Assembly (NCBI GenBank): GCA_964544595.1 | Contig: CAZJBM010000037.1 | Coordinates: forward strand, 1 to 19,259 | Direction of reading: 5' to 3' | Length of the DNA stretch: 19,259 bases | From: JAGBWK01 sp964544595 | GTDB lineage: Bacteria > Bacteroidota > Bacteroidia > Bacteroidales > Muribaculaceae | Shown: positions 1 to 6,922 of the stretch, piece after piece | How the letters are laid out: each line of letters starts with the position of its first letter | How positions within the stretch are numbered: position 1 is the first letter of the stretch | Position numbers and translations under genes: made by a program | The notes under the pieces: model-generated | What the model saw: the letters and a program-made list of their open reading frames with translations, nothing else | The model's database searches: none | What the model was told of the DNA's origin: nothing

Positions 1-659
1 AGAGGAATTCTTCAAACAAATCGCTAATTTTGCACTTGCCAGTTGAACCTGCAAATGCTACTGGCCCTACTAAAAAATCAATTTGGAAACAAATAATTGA
101 AGGCAAAATTTCAAATCAGATTGCAGTCCTAAAAAACACAGGTAAACAATATTCAATTTTACTTAATTTTTGCAAGAACGTCAGGAGCGATGACTGCACT
201 AATCGTGAAGCGGCAGCGGCAAAATATTATTGGCGTGAACTTTTCGGAAGAGATTTTATTCGTGATAGAAATGGCAATCAACCCAATTCTTTATTAAATT
301 ATGGTTACTCTATTCTGCGTTCAGCGATGACGCGTGCAATTATTGGAACAGGTTTACTCCCCGCGTTGGGAATACATCACAGAAATAGGTATAACTCATT
401 CCCTCTTGCAGACGACCTAATGGAACCATTTCGTCCATGGGTAGATAATATAGTTTATAATATAACAACATCTAACAACAATGAATTTAATAATGAAACA
501 AAACAGCAATTAATTAATGTATTATATGCAGATACAATGGTTCAATCCCGCAAACACCCCCTTAATATAGCTCTATCCTTATTATGCAATTCAATTATTG
601 AAGTTATGCAGAAAGAAACCACCGAGATTAAAATACCTCATTTTATTGACATAAAATAA
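1..659 (+). CDS. cas1: CRISPR-associated endonuclease Cas1 (type II), 5'-truncated by the window edge
   Basis: Cas1 is the integrase subunit of the Cas1-Cas2 complex that inserts new spacers into the CRISPR array. The reading frame is open from the first bases (frame of base 3), so the N-terminal part lies outside the window; about 218 codons remain of a protein that is usually near 300 residues. Counting from the TTG at base 30, the three metal-binding positions of the family are visible: Glu60 in REAAAAKYYW, His116/117 in GIHHRN, and Asp128/129 in ADDLMEPFRPW. The TTG at base 30 is not a real start, because homology-like sequence (SSNKSLIL) continues upstream in frame. The gene ends 15 bp before cas2, so the two are probably cotranscribed. 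The sequence is more AT-rich than the housekeeping genes downstream, as is common for CRISPR loci. The type II assignment rests on the Cas1/Cas2 style, the repeat and the tracrRNA candidate. Confidence 0.93.
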   Translation, partial: RNSSNKSLILHLPVEPANATGPTKKSIWKQIIEGKISNQIAVLKNTGKQYSILLNFCKNVRSDDCTNREAAAAKYYWRELFGRDFIRDRNGNQPNSLLNYGYSILRSAMTRAIIGTGLLPALGIHHRNRYNSFPLADDLMEPFRPWVDNIVYNITTSNNNEFNNETKQQLINVLYADTMVQSRKHPLNIALSLLCNSIIEVMQKETTEIKIPHFIDIK

Positions 660-674
660 TTTAATTATCTAATC

Positions 675-1013
675 ATGAGTTATTTAGTTATAAGTTCATA
701 TAGAATCATGTGGTTATTTGTTTTTTTTGATTTGCCTGTTAAAAACAAGAAACAAAGACGAGACGCTACTTTATTTCGTAAGAATTTAGAAAAAGATGGA
801 TTCTCCAGATTCCAATATTCCACATATTTGCGTCACTGCCCATCTAAAGAAAGTTTGCAAGTTCATATTCAAAGAGTTAAAAAAATAATTCCGAACTCAG
901 GTAAAATATCACTCATGAGTGTTACTGATAAGCAATATAGTAATATAATAAATTTTAGTGGCAGAGACCGTGAACCATTACTAGAAACTCCTCGCCAGCT
1001 TGAATTCTTCTAA
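675..1013 (+). CDS. cas2: CRISPR-associated endoribonuclease Cas2
   Basis: Cas2 is the small structural partner of Cas1 in spacer acquisition. The 112-residue protein has the family core: a first beta strand MWLFVFFDLPV with the conserved Asp19 after it, followed by a ferredoxin-like fold (FRKNLEKDGFSRFQYSTYLRHC) and the type II-C style end PRQLEFF. An inner ATG at 708 would begin at MWLFVFFD, but the short RIMW-preceding extension is typical of Bacteroidetes II-C Cas2, so the start at 675 is preferred. The gene follows cas1 by 15 bp and is the last cas gene before the leader and array, the usual II-C order (cas9-cas1-cas2-array), although cas9 itself is not in view. Confidence 0.94.
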   Translation: MSYLVISSYRIMWLFVFFDLPVKNKKQRRDATLFRKNLEKDGFSRFQYSTYLRHCPSKESLQVHIQRVKKIIPNSGKISLMSVTDKQYSNIINFSGRDREPLLETPRQLEFF

Positions 1014-1241
1014 CTCTACTAAATAGATTATTCATTTTATTACGTAATACTCATTAAAAAGACTATAAAAAACAATCATACTGCATTCATTTTTACTTCA
1101 ATAATTATGTTTTTTTATCAATAATGATTATATTTGCAGTGAAAAATTCTAAATCATATTTAAACACTTCTAATGTTTTATTAAAATGTTTTCAAAGAAT
1201 CATTTGTAATTAAATATTATTCAGCATTTTAAGCACCATTA
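1014..1241 (+). promoter_or_regulatory. CRISPR leader, AT-rich
   Basis: This is the 228 bp between the cas2 stop and the first repeat. It is strongly AT-rich and holds no credible open reading frame, as expected for a CRISPR leader where new spacers enter. A good Bacteroidetes -7 box, TATATTTGC, lies at 1129-1137, but the matching -33 position has only a weak TATG-like sequence. It may be a promoter for the pre-crRNA reading into the array. Confidence 0.7.
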
Positions 1242-1734
1242 GTTGTGATTTGATATAGAATTTAGTAACTTTACAACCAATATACCGACGATGAGCTGCT
1301 TGTCGAGGTTGTGATTTGATATAGAATTTAGTAACTTTACAACTCGGACGGCACTTACCCGATAAGGGTGAAGTTGTGATTTGATATAGAATTTAGTAAC
1401 TTTACAACGGCGTCACGCCGATGGTGATAGAGGAGTGCGTTGTGATTTGATATAGAATTTAGTAACTTTACAACAGCAGAGGCAGCAGCAGATAGACGCG
1501 TTGGTTGTGATTTGATATAGAATTTAGTAACTTTACAACTTAATTTGAATTATCCCCGCTTAATCTGTGTTGTGATTTGATATAGAATTTAGTAACTTTA
1601 CAACGACACCGATACAGGGTTATATGACGTTGTGTTGTGATTTGATATAGAATTTAGTAACTTTACAACTGTTACGGTCCTTAGTTGCAATAACACCAGT
1701 TGTGATTTGATATAGAATTTAGTAACTTTACAAA
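1242..1734 (+). CRISPR. Type II-C CRISPR array, 8 repeats and 7 confident spacers
   Basis: A 36-bp repeat begins GTTGTGATTTGATATAG and ends TAACTTTACAAC. Copies start at 1242, 1308, 1373, 1439, 1504, 1569, 1634 and 1699. All copies are identical except that the last base of the eighth is A instead of C. Spacers are 29-30 bp and all differ from one another: 1278-1307, 1344-1372, 1409-1438, 1475-1503, 1540-1568, 1605-1633 and 1670-1698. The palindromic GTTGT/ACAAC ends and the 36/30 geometry are typical of type II arrays. The leader is on the cas2 side, and the degenerate end is the far side. A ninth, heavily diverged repeat-like sequence follows at exactly one spacer length (1764) and is described separately as the anti-repeat of a tracrRNA. 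Confidence 0.98.
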
Positions 1735-1808
1735 AAGGCAGTGGGCACATTAAAGCTCCACACGTTCCGATTTGATATAAAATTCATACAGCCCACGGAT
1801 TCATCCTT
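1732..1808 (-). ncRNA. Candidate tracrRNA at the distal end of the array
   Basis: Read on the minus strand, the region carries an anti-repeat (plus-strand 1764-1789) that can pair with positions 1-23 of the crRNA repeat. Positions 1-3 pair. Position 4 is a G-G mismatch and position 5 a U-G wobble. Positions 6-23 pair without a break, including wobbles at 17 and 22. After the anti-repeat comes a hairpin with stem GTGG-A-GC / GCCCAC, then TGCC and a run of five T ending at about 1732, which looks like a Rho-independent terminator. A possible promoter (TTTG at 1843-1846, 19 bp, then TAATTCGTC at 1815-1823) lies upstream, predicting an RNA of about 77 nt. In type II systems tracrRNA pairs with the crRNA repeat and is needed for processing and Cas9 loading. 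The -7 box is imperfect, so the 5' end is uncertain. The alternative is simply a decayed terminal repeat. Confidence 0.68.
1764..1799 (+). repeat. Diverged ninth CRISPR repeat / tracrRNA anti-repeat
   Basis: The sequence matches 19 of the first 23 positions of the repeat and almost none of the last 13. It starts 29 bp after repeat eight, exactly the array spacing. The conserved half is the half that pairs with tracrRNA in characterised type II systems. Confidence 0.85.
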
Positions 1809-1814
1809 ATTTTA

Positions 1815-1846
1815 GACGAATTATCAAACCACGGCAATTTTTCAAA
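1815..1846 (-). promoter_or_regulatory. Possible promoter of the tracrRNA candidate
   Basis: On the minus strand TTTG (1843-1846) is followed after 19 bp by TAATTCGTC (1815-1823). The -33 box and the spacing fit the Bacteroidetes pattern; the -7 box agrees only in part with TAnnTTTGC. Confidence 0.35.
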
Positions 1847-2070
1847 CACGGAGCCAATGGATTTCCGCAGATTGAGGTTTGTAGGCCTAATGAATAGATT
1901 AGTTAGAGAAATTTGGGCTGATCAGGGATCGGAAAAGAGATTTTGGATCGAGGGGAAAACTGAGGGACACGGTTTCTATTTAGCTCGAGTAATGTCATGC
2001 ACTACATATTCGTGCCAAAACTTAATAACAATTCGCGGGAATCGGCGGGCGGTTAGGAAACTGGCTGAGA
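1847..2070. other. Stretch between CRISPR locus and ferritin terminator, nothing recognised
   Basis: Together with the flanking RNA and terminator sites, about 400 bp (1735-2143) lack a credible protein gene. An 88-codon plus-strand frame (1857-2123) crosses this region, but it runs into the stem of the ferritin terminator, has basic low-information content and no recognisable motif, so it is not called. No repeat or RNA-like hairpin was seen within 1847-2070. Confidence 0.5.
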
Positions 2071-2120
2071 TAAAAAATCGCAGGGAGCGACGAGCTATTG
2101 GAGCTGTCGGATCCCTGCGA
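2071..2120 (-). terminator. Intrinsic terminator of the ferritin gene
   Basis: The perfect 9-bp inverted repeat TCGCAGGGA (2078-2086) and TCCCTGCGA (2112-2120) has a further partly paired inner stem (CGAC.AGCT with AGCT.GTCG). Read on the minus strand it is followed at once by TTTTTTA (2071-2077). It lies 24 bp past the ferritin stop codon. Confidence 0.92.
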
Positions 2121-2143
2121 TGATACGTTTGGCAGTCGCCTGA

Positions 2144-2665
2144 TTATTCGGCTGCTGCGAGGATTGAGGGGGCGGTGTAGGTGCGGGCCGCGAGCTCGGT
2201 GTTGAGCATATAGAGCCCCATTCCGTCGTTGCCGATAAGGGTGAACTTGTCGATGAGGGTCTGAGCGGTCTCTTCCTCCTCAACCTGCTCGTTGACAAAC
2301 CAAGCGAGACGATCGCGGGTGGCGTAGTCGTGCTCCGACTCGGCGAGTGCATAGAGATTGTTGATAAGGGAGGTCACTTTGCGCTCATGAGCGAGAGTGT
2401 CTTTGAACGCGTCGAGGGGGGTAGCCCACTCTGTAGGCACTTCGGCGATAGGCTTAAGCACCACGCGACCGCCGCGCTGATTGACATAGTTCATAAAAAT
2501 CTCGGCATGGGCCTGCTCTTCCTTGAACTGGATTTTAAACCAATTGGCAACGCCTGCCAAACCGGCGTTTTCAAATTTCATGCCCATTGAGAGATAGAGA
2601 TAAGCCGACCAAAGTTCAGCGTTAATCTGCTCGTTGAGAGCAGCTTGCATTTTTTCACTTAACAT
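2144..2665 (-). CDS. ftnA: Ferritin (bacterial non-haem iron storage protein)
   Basis: The 173-residue protein belongs to the ferritin family, which oxidises Fe(II) at a ferroxidase centre and stores the ferric mineral inside a 24-subunit cytoplasmic shell. With the start at 2665, the ferroxidase residues fall at the same numbers as in E. coli FtnA: Glu17 (INAELWS), Tyr24, Glu50 and His53 (KEEQAHAE), Glu94 (AHERK), Gln127 and Glu130 (NEQVEEEE). This agreement decides the start: an upstream ATG at 2713 would add 16 residues (MLCDLMAP...) with no counterpart in the family. The gene stands alone, convergent with the CRISPR locus and divergent from guaB, with its own terminator. No clear promoter box was found upstream. 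A 14-base stretch of this gene (2232-2245) is identical to the end of CRISPR spacer 2. Confidence 0.95.
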   Translation of the reverse strand: MLSEKMQAALNEQINAELWSAYLYLSMGMKFENAGLAGVANWFKIQFKEEQAHAEIFMNYVNQRGGRVVLKPIAEVPTEWATPLDAFKDTLAHERKVTSLINNLYALAESEHDYATRDRLAWFVNEQVEEEETAQTLIDKFTLIGNDGMGLYMLNTELAARTYTAPSILAAAE

Positions 2666-2860
2666 ATTTATAACCGTTTTAAAAGGTACTGGTGCCATCA
2701 AATCGCATAACACCTAATTAAGTAAACGCTTCAAAGTCGATTTTGTTCACTCCGGCCTAATTTTTTTCAAAAATTTTCGTCACTACTTATCAAGCGACCC
2801 AGCAAGCAGCCTCATCACAGGCATCTAAATAGGGATGAATTAATTTTGTGTTGATGAAAT

Positions 2861-2893
2861 TTTGCGCGATTGGCGAATAATGCTTAACTTTGC
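2861..2893 (+). promoter_or_regulatory. Promoter of guaB
   Basis: TTTG (2861-2864) is followed by 20 bp and then TAACTTTGC (2885-2893), an essentially perfect Bacteroidetes housekeeping promoter, 28 bp before the guaB ATG. It serves as a reference for the promoter pattern used elsewhere in the window. Confidence 0.85.
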
Positions 2894-2920
2894 GTGCAAT
2901 AAATTTTAAACATAGTTTAT

Positions 2921-4399
2921 ATGTCATTTATTGCTGACCGAGTTAAGATGGACGGACTGACGTTTGACGACGTATTGCTGATTCCGGCCTATTCAGAAGT
3001 GTTACCCCGCGAGGTTAACCTGAAAACAAAATTTTCCCGTAACATAACTCTCAATGTGCCAATCGTTTCGGCCGCCATGGACACCGTAACCGAAGCGCCT
3101 TTGGCAATCGCCATTGCCCGCGAGGGTGGTATAGGCGTTATCCACAAAAACATGTCGATCGAGGAACAGGCCCGCCAGGTGCACGCCGTAAAGCGCGCCG
3201 AAAACGGCATGATTTACGACCCCGTCACCATTAAGCGAGGCAGCACCGTGGCCGACGCTCTCAGCATGATGGAGGAATATCATATCGGCGGCATACCGGT
3301 AGTTGACGACGACAAGAAGCTCGTAGGCATCGTGACCAACCGCGACCTCCGATTTGAGCGCGACCTCAACCGCACCGTCGATGAGGTGATGACCTCAGAG
3401 GGCCTTGTGACCACCACTGAGCTCACCGACCTTGAGCAAGCCGCCCAGATACTCCAGGAGCACAAAATCGAGAAGCTCCCCGTAGTCGACGCCGACGGCA
3501 AAATCATCGGTCTCGTAACATATAAAGATATTACCAAAGCTAAGGATAAACCCAACGCCTGCAAGGATTCGCTCGGCCGACTGAGAGTAGCTGCCGGCGT
3601 GGGCGTGACAGGCGACTCAATGGAGCGTGTTGACGCGCTTGTGGCAGCGGGAGTAGACGCTATCGTCATCGACACCGCCCATGGCCACAGCCGAGGCGTG
3701 ATCAACGTGCTTAAGGACATCAAGGCCAAGTATCCGCAAATCGACGTGGTCGTTGGCAATATCGCTACCGGCGAAGCTGCCAAATACCTCGTTGAGAACG
3801 GCGCCGACGGCGTGAAGGTAGGTATCGGCCCCGGCTCGATATGCACCACCCGCATCATTGCCGGCGTAGGCGTGCCCCAGCTTTCGGCTGTATACGACGT
3901 TGCCAAAGCTCTCGAAGGCACAGGCGTGCCTCTGATCGCCGACGGCGGTATCCGCTATTCAGGCGACATCGTCAAGGCTCTTGCCGCGGGAGGCTACTGC
4001 GTGATGCTCGGCGGAATGCTCGCAGGCGTAGAGGAATCGCCCGGCGACACCATTATCTACAACGGACGTAAATACAAAACATATCGCGGCATGGGCTCGC
4101 TCGAAGCTATGGAGAAAGGCTCGAAGGACCGCTATTTCCAGGGCAATGTGACCGATGCGAAGAAGCTTGTTCCGGAAGGCATCGCCGCCCGCGTGCCCTT
4201 CAAGGGATCGCTCTTTGAGGTGGTTTACCAGATGCTTGGCGGTCTCCGCGCAGGCATGGGCTACTGCGGAGCTAAGGACATCGACGCTCTCCATCAGGCC
4301 AAATTCACCCGAATCACCAACGCCGGCGTGGCCGAGAGCCATCCCCACGACGTGGCCATCACCGCCGAAGCGCCCAACTACTCAGCGTCGCACCAGTAA
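2921..4399 (+). CDS. guaB: Inosine-5'-monophosphate dehydrogenase
   Basis: GuaB oxidises IMP to XMP with NAD+, the committed step of guanine nucleotide synthesis in the cytoplasm. The 492-residue length is normal for the bacterial enzyme. The N-terminus MDGLTFDDVLLIPAYSEVLP is the family signature. Two CBS domains occupy about residues 95-210 (PVTIKRGSTVADAL... and TSEGLVTTTELTDLEQA...), inserted into the TIM barrel. The catalytic loop GPGSICTTRI places the nucleophile at Cys308, followed by the phosphate-binding DGGIRYSGDI (341-350) and the mobile flap with the RYFQGN motif (404-409). The start is set by the family N-terminus and the promoter just upstream. The gene is monocistronic, with a strong terminator 32 bp after the stop. 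Nothing is unusual about it. Confidence 0.98.
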   Translation: MSFIADRVKMDGLTFDDVLLIPAYSEVLPREVNLKTKFSRNITLNVPIVSAAMDTVTEAPLAIAIAREGGIGVIHKNMSIEEQARQVHAVKRAENGMIYDPVTIKRGSTVADALSMMEEYHIGGIPVVDDDKKLVGIVTNRDLRFERDLNRTVDEVMTSEGLVTTTELTDLEQAAQILQEHKIEKLPVVDADGKIIGLVTYKDITKAKDKPNACKDSLGRLRVAAGVGVTGDSMERVDALVAAGVDAIVIDTAHGHSRGVINVLKDIKAKYPQIDVVVGNIATGEAAKYLVENGADGVKVGIGPGSICTTRIIAGVGVPQLSAVYDVAKALEGTGVPLIADGGIRYSGDIVKALAAGGYCVMLGGMLAGVEESPGDTIIYNGRKYKTYRGMGSLEAMEKGSKDRYFQGNVTDAKKLVPEGIAARVPFKGSLFEVVYQMLGGLRAGMGYCGAKDIDALHQAKFTRITNAGVAESHPHDVAITAEAPNYSASHQ

Positions 4400-4430
4400 T
4401 CAATCGTCGCTATCACATAAATGAATTAGT

Positions 4431-4471
4431 GTTGACTCATAACTCCGCGTTGTTATGGGTCAACCTTTTTT
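4431..4471 (+). terminator. Intrinsic terminator of guaB
   Basis: A 13-bp stem, GTTGACTCATAAC (4431-4443) with GTTATGGGTCAAC (4452-4464) and one T-G wobble, is followed by C and six T (4466-4471). Confidence 0.93.
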
Positions 4472-4674
4472 AGAGGGATTTGAGAATGTGCGCCGCAGCC
4501 CTCGGGCGGACGAAAATTTTATAGCGAGAGGATATAATAAAGTAAAGAAGGGAACGTTATATCAGTTAGGTGAATATCGCATCGATCGGGCCACGTCACC
4601 GATTTGCCCTTCATTACGACACGCGAAATTCACCGTCAACTATCGAAAAATCAATCACTAACCATAAAAACGTA

Positions 4675-6630
4675 ATGAAAAAAACGCTTTTGACACTTTC
4701 AATCGCTGCTATCGGCGCCGTGAGCCTCATGGCGAAAGGTGGCAAAGACCCGGTGCTTATGACCGTCAACAATAAGCCGGTAAAGCTCAGCGAGTTTGAA
4801 TATCTGTATCAGAAGAACAACACCCAGCAGTCGGCCGTGCAGCCTGTCGACGAGTATCTCGACCTTTTCGTCACCTACAAGCTTAAGGTGGCCGACGCCG
4901 AAGCCAATGGCCTCGACAAGTCGGAAGCTTTCCAGAACGAGTTTGCCGGCTATCGCCGCGACCTCTCAGAGCCTTATATGAAGGACGAAGCCGCCCGCGA
5001 CAGCCTCATTCACCTTATTTACGACCGCCTCGGCGAAGAAGTGAAGGTGAGCCACATAATGATTCCCCTCGGCAAAAACCCGCTCGACGACGACGCGCAG
5101 ATAGCCATGCTCGACAGCATACGCAGCGAGATCGTGGCCGGACGCGCCGATTTCGCCGACATGGCCGACAAATACTCTATCGACCCCAGCGTTTCGCGCA
5201 ACCATGGCGTTCAGGGCTACATCACGGCCAGCGCTTTCCCCTACACCTTTGAGGACGCGGCTTACACAACCGCCGTGGGAGAGATTTCGCCCGTGATCAA
5301 AACCCCCTTCGGCTACCATATCGTGAAGGTGCTCGACCGTCGCAAAAACCGCGGCCGCGTGCGCGTGCAGCATATCCTTAAACTCACTCAGGACCTCCCC
5401 GAAGCCGAGCAAGCGGTTAAGAAACATCAGATCGACTCAATCTACAATCTCCTTATGGCCGGCGAAAACTTCGACTCTATCGCCATTAAGGAGAGCGAAG
5501 ACCCCGGATCGGCGCGCCGCGGCGGCCATCTTGACTTCTTCGGTTCAGGCCGTATGGTCCCCGAATTTGAAGAGACCTCCTTCACCTTGAAAGACGGCGA
5601 GATTTCCAAGCCCTTCAAAACCGACTACGGCTGGCACATCGTGAAGCGTCTCGAAGGCAAAGGACTTGAGCCTTACGACGAACTCGCCCCCAAAATTTCC
5701 GACTTCATCGACCGCGACGAGCGTCAGCAGATACCCGTGCAGGCTCGTCAACGCCAGCTCCGCGCCAAGTACAACCTCAAATACAATGACAAACTCATTG
5801 CGGCAATTCGAGGCGAAATCGCTGCCGCCGGAATGCTCGACTCAACCCTTATCGATAAATTCTCGGCCGACAACCGCCAGATTATCACGTTAAAAGACAA
5901 GAACCACTGCGCTACCGTTGCCGACCTGTTTGAGACACTTCCCGCCAACATCCACACCCTCACTGCCGAGCAAGCATCCTCGCTGCTCGACAAACGCCTT
6001 GAGGCCGTGGCTGAGCAATGTGTCGACGACGCCGAGCGCGACTACCTTGAGACCGAGAACCCCGACTACCGCAACCTCCTCAACGAGTATCGCGACGGTA
6101 TGCTCCTATTCGAGATTTCAGACCGCAACGTATGGTCAAAATCAAAGACCGACACCGATGGCCTCAACAAATTCTTCGAGGACAACCGCGCGAAATACGC
6201 CACTTGGAAAAAGCCCAAATTCAAAGGCTACGTGATTTTCGCCACCTCCGACTCTATCTCAAATCTGGCGCAGAAATATCTCGCCGACAACAAGGTTGAC
6301 AACGCCGACCTCGTCGAGACGATGCGTAAGCAGTTTGGCAAAGACATTAAGGTTGAGCGCGTGCTCGCTGCCCAGGGCGACAACAAGATCATCGACGGGC
6401 TCGCCTTCGGAGGCCAACGCCCCGACCCCGTAGGCAAATGGATTGCTTACTTCGCCTACGACGGCAAAATCATCGACCAGCCCGAAGAACCAGCCGACGA
6501 ACGCGGCAAAGTGACCACCGACTATCAGAACGCTCTCGAAGAAGCGTGGGTAGAGCAACTGCGCAATACCTATCCGGTGAAAATCAACAAAAAAATACTT
6601 GAAAACTATAAAAAGGAGTTGGCAAAATAG
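4675..6630 (+). CDS. Periplasmic peptidyl-prolyl isomerase, SurA/PpiC type with two parvulin domains
   Basis: The protein is a predicted periplasmic chaperone and prolyl cis-trans isomerase of 651 residues. SurA-type proteins help outer-membrane proteins fold. Residues 1-20 (MKKTLLTLSIAAIGAVSLMA) form a Sec signal peptide, which decides the start at 4675; the frame is open back to 4570, but that extension is not signal-like. A SurA-like N-terminal segment (VLMTVNNKPVKLSEFEYLYQ) follows. Two rotamase (parvulin) domains come next, at about 122-222 (EVKVSHIMIP ... GYHIVKVLDRR) and 228-327 (RVRVQHILKL ... GWHIVKRLEGK). The remaining 320 or so residues are charged and largely helical, with no named domain recognised; a long C-terminal part of this kind is seen in Bacteroidetes homologues. 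The gene lies alone between two terminators. No clear promoter box was found in the 200 bp upstream. Confidence 0.92.
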   Translation: MKKTLLTLSIAAIGAVSLMAKGGKDPVLMTVNNKPVKLSEFEYLYQKNNTQQSAVQPVDEYLDLFVTYKLKVADAEANGLDKSEAFQNEFAGYRRDLSEPYMKDEAARDSLIHLIYDRLGEEVKVSHIMIPLGKNPLDDDAQIAMLDSIRSEIVAGRADFADMADKYSIDPSVSRNHGVQGYITASAFPYTFEDAAYTTAVGEISPVIKTPFGYHIVKVLDRRKNRGRVRVQHILKLTQDLPEAEQAVKKHQIDSIYNLLMAGENFDSIAIKESEDPGSARRGGHLDFFGSGRMVPEFEETSFTLKDGEISKPFKTDYGWHIVKRLEGKGLEPYDELAPKISDFIDRDERQQIPVQARQRQLRAKYNLKYNDKLIAAIRGEIAAAGMLDSTLIDKFSADNRQIITLKDKNHCATVADLFETLPANIHTLTAEQASSLLDKRLEAVAEQCVDDAERDYLETENPDYRNLLNEYRDGMLLFEISDRNVWSKSKTDTDGLNKFFEDNRAKYATWKKPKFKGYVIFATSDSISNLAQKYLADNKVDNADLVETMRKQFGKDIKVERVLAAQGDNKIIDGLAFGGQRPDPVGKWIAYFAYDGKIIDQPEEPADERGKVTTDYQNALEEAWVEQLRNTYPVKINKKILENYKKELAK

Positions 6631-6658
6631 TCGTTGCCGACCCTCTATTGACCCTCTT

Positions 6659-6700
6659 GCGGGCATGGACGCACACTTGCATCCATGCCCGCCTTGTTCT
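6659..6700 (+). terminator. Probable terminator of the SurA-like gene
   Basis: A perfect 11-bp inverted repeat, GCGGGCATGGA (6659-6669) and TCCATGCCCGC (6682-6692), lies 29 bp after the stop and is followed by the T-rich CTTGTTCTTTC. The T tract is broken, so termination strength is uncertain. Confidence 0.7.
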
Positions 6701-6781
6701 TTCACAACCTCCGTGGCGCATAATATAACTCCCCGCAGAAGGCCAATTTCATCCATGCCGATAAAAACTATTCCCCCTCAA

Positions 6782-6814
6782 ATTGCCGCTTATCGGGAAT
6801 TTTGTTAAATTTGC
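6782..6814 (+). promoter_or_regulatory. Promoter of the secreted YD-repeat-like gene
   Basis: ATTG (6782-6785) is followed by 20 bp and then TAAATTTGC (6806-6814), a good Bacteroidetes -33/-7 pair. It predicts a 5' leader of about 100 nt before the ATG at 6923 and argues against the earlier TTG at 6818 as a start. Confidence 0.75.
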
Positions 6815-6922
6815 AATTTGAAAAACAAGGCTGCATCAGTAGCAAATCTTGGATTTTTATTACGATCTGAGCATTTAGCAAGCACTATAGCCAATATAAG
6901 TTTATTCGATAATCATAACCCG

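Noticed and set aside
1764..1799. Counting this as a ninth working CRISPR repeat
   Set aside because: Its last 13 positions are lost, including the -7-like box and the ACAAC end, so it is better seen as an anti-repeat or decayed repeat.
1857..2123. 88-codon plus-strand open frame after the CRISPR array
   Set aside because: It runs into the ferritin terminator stem, shows no family motif, and its composition is not protein-like.
2666..2713. N-terminal extension of ferritin to the ATG at 2713
   Set aside because: The added 16 residues have no counterpart, and the ferroxidase residues match E. coli numbering only with the start at 2665.
4455..4661. 68-codon plus-strand open frame after guaB
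   Set aside because: It starts inside the guaB terminator and has no recognisable sequence.
4570..4674. Upstream start for the SurA-like protein
   Set aside because: It would bury the clear signal peptide that begins at 4675.
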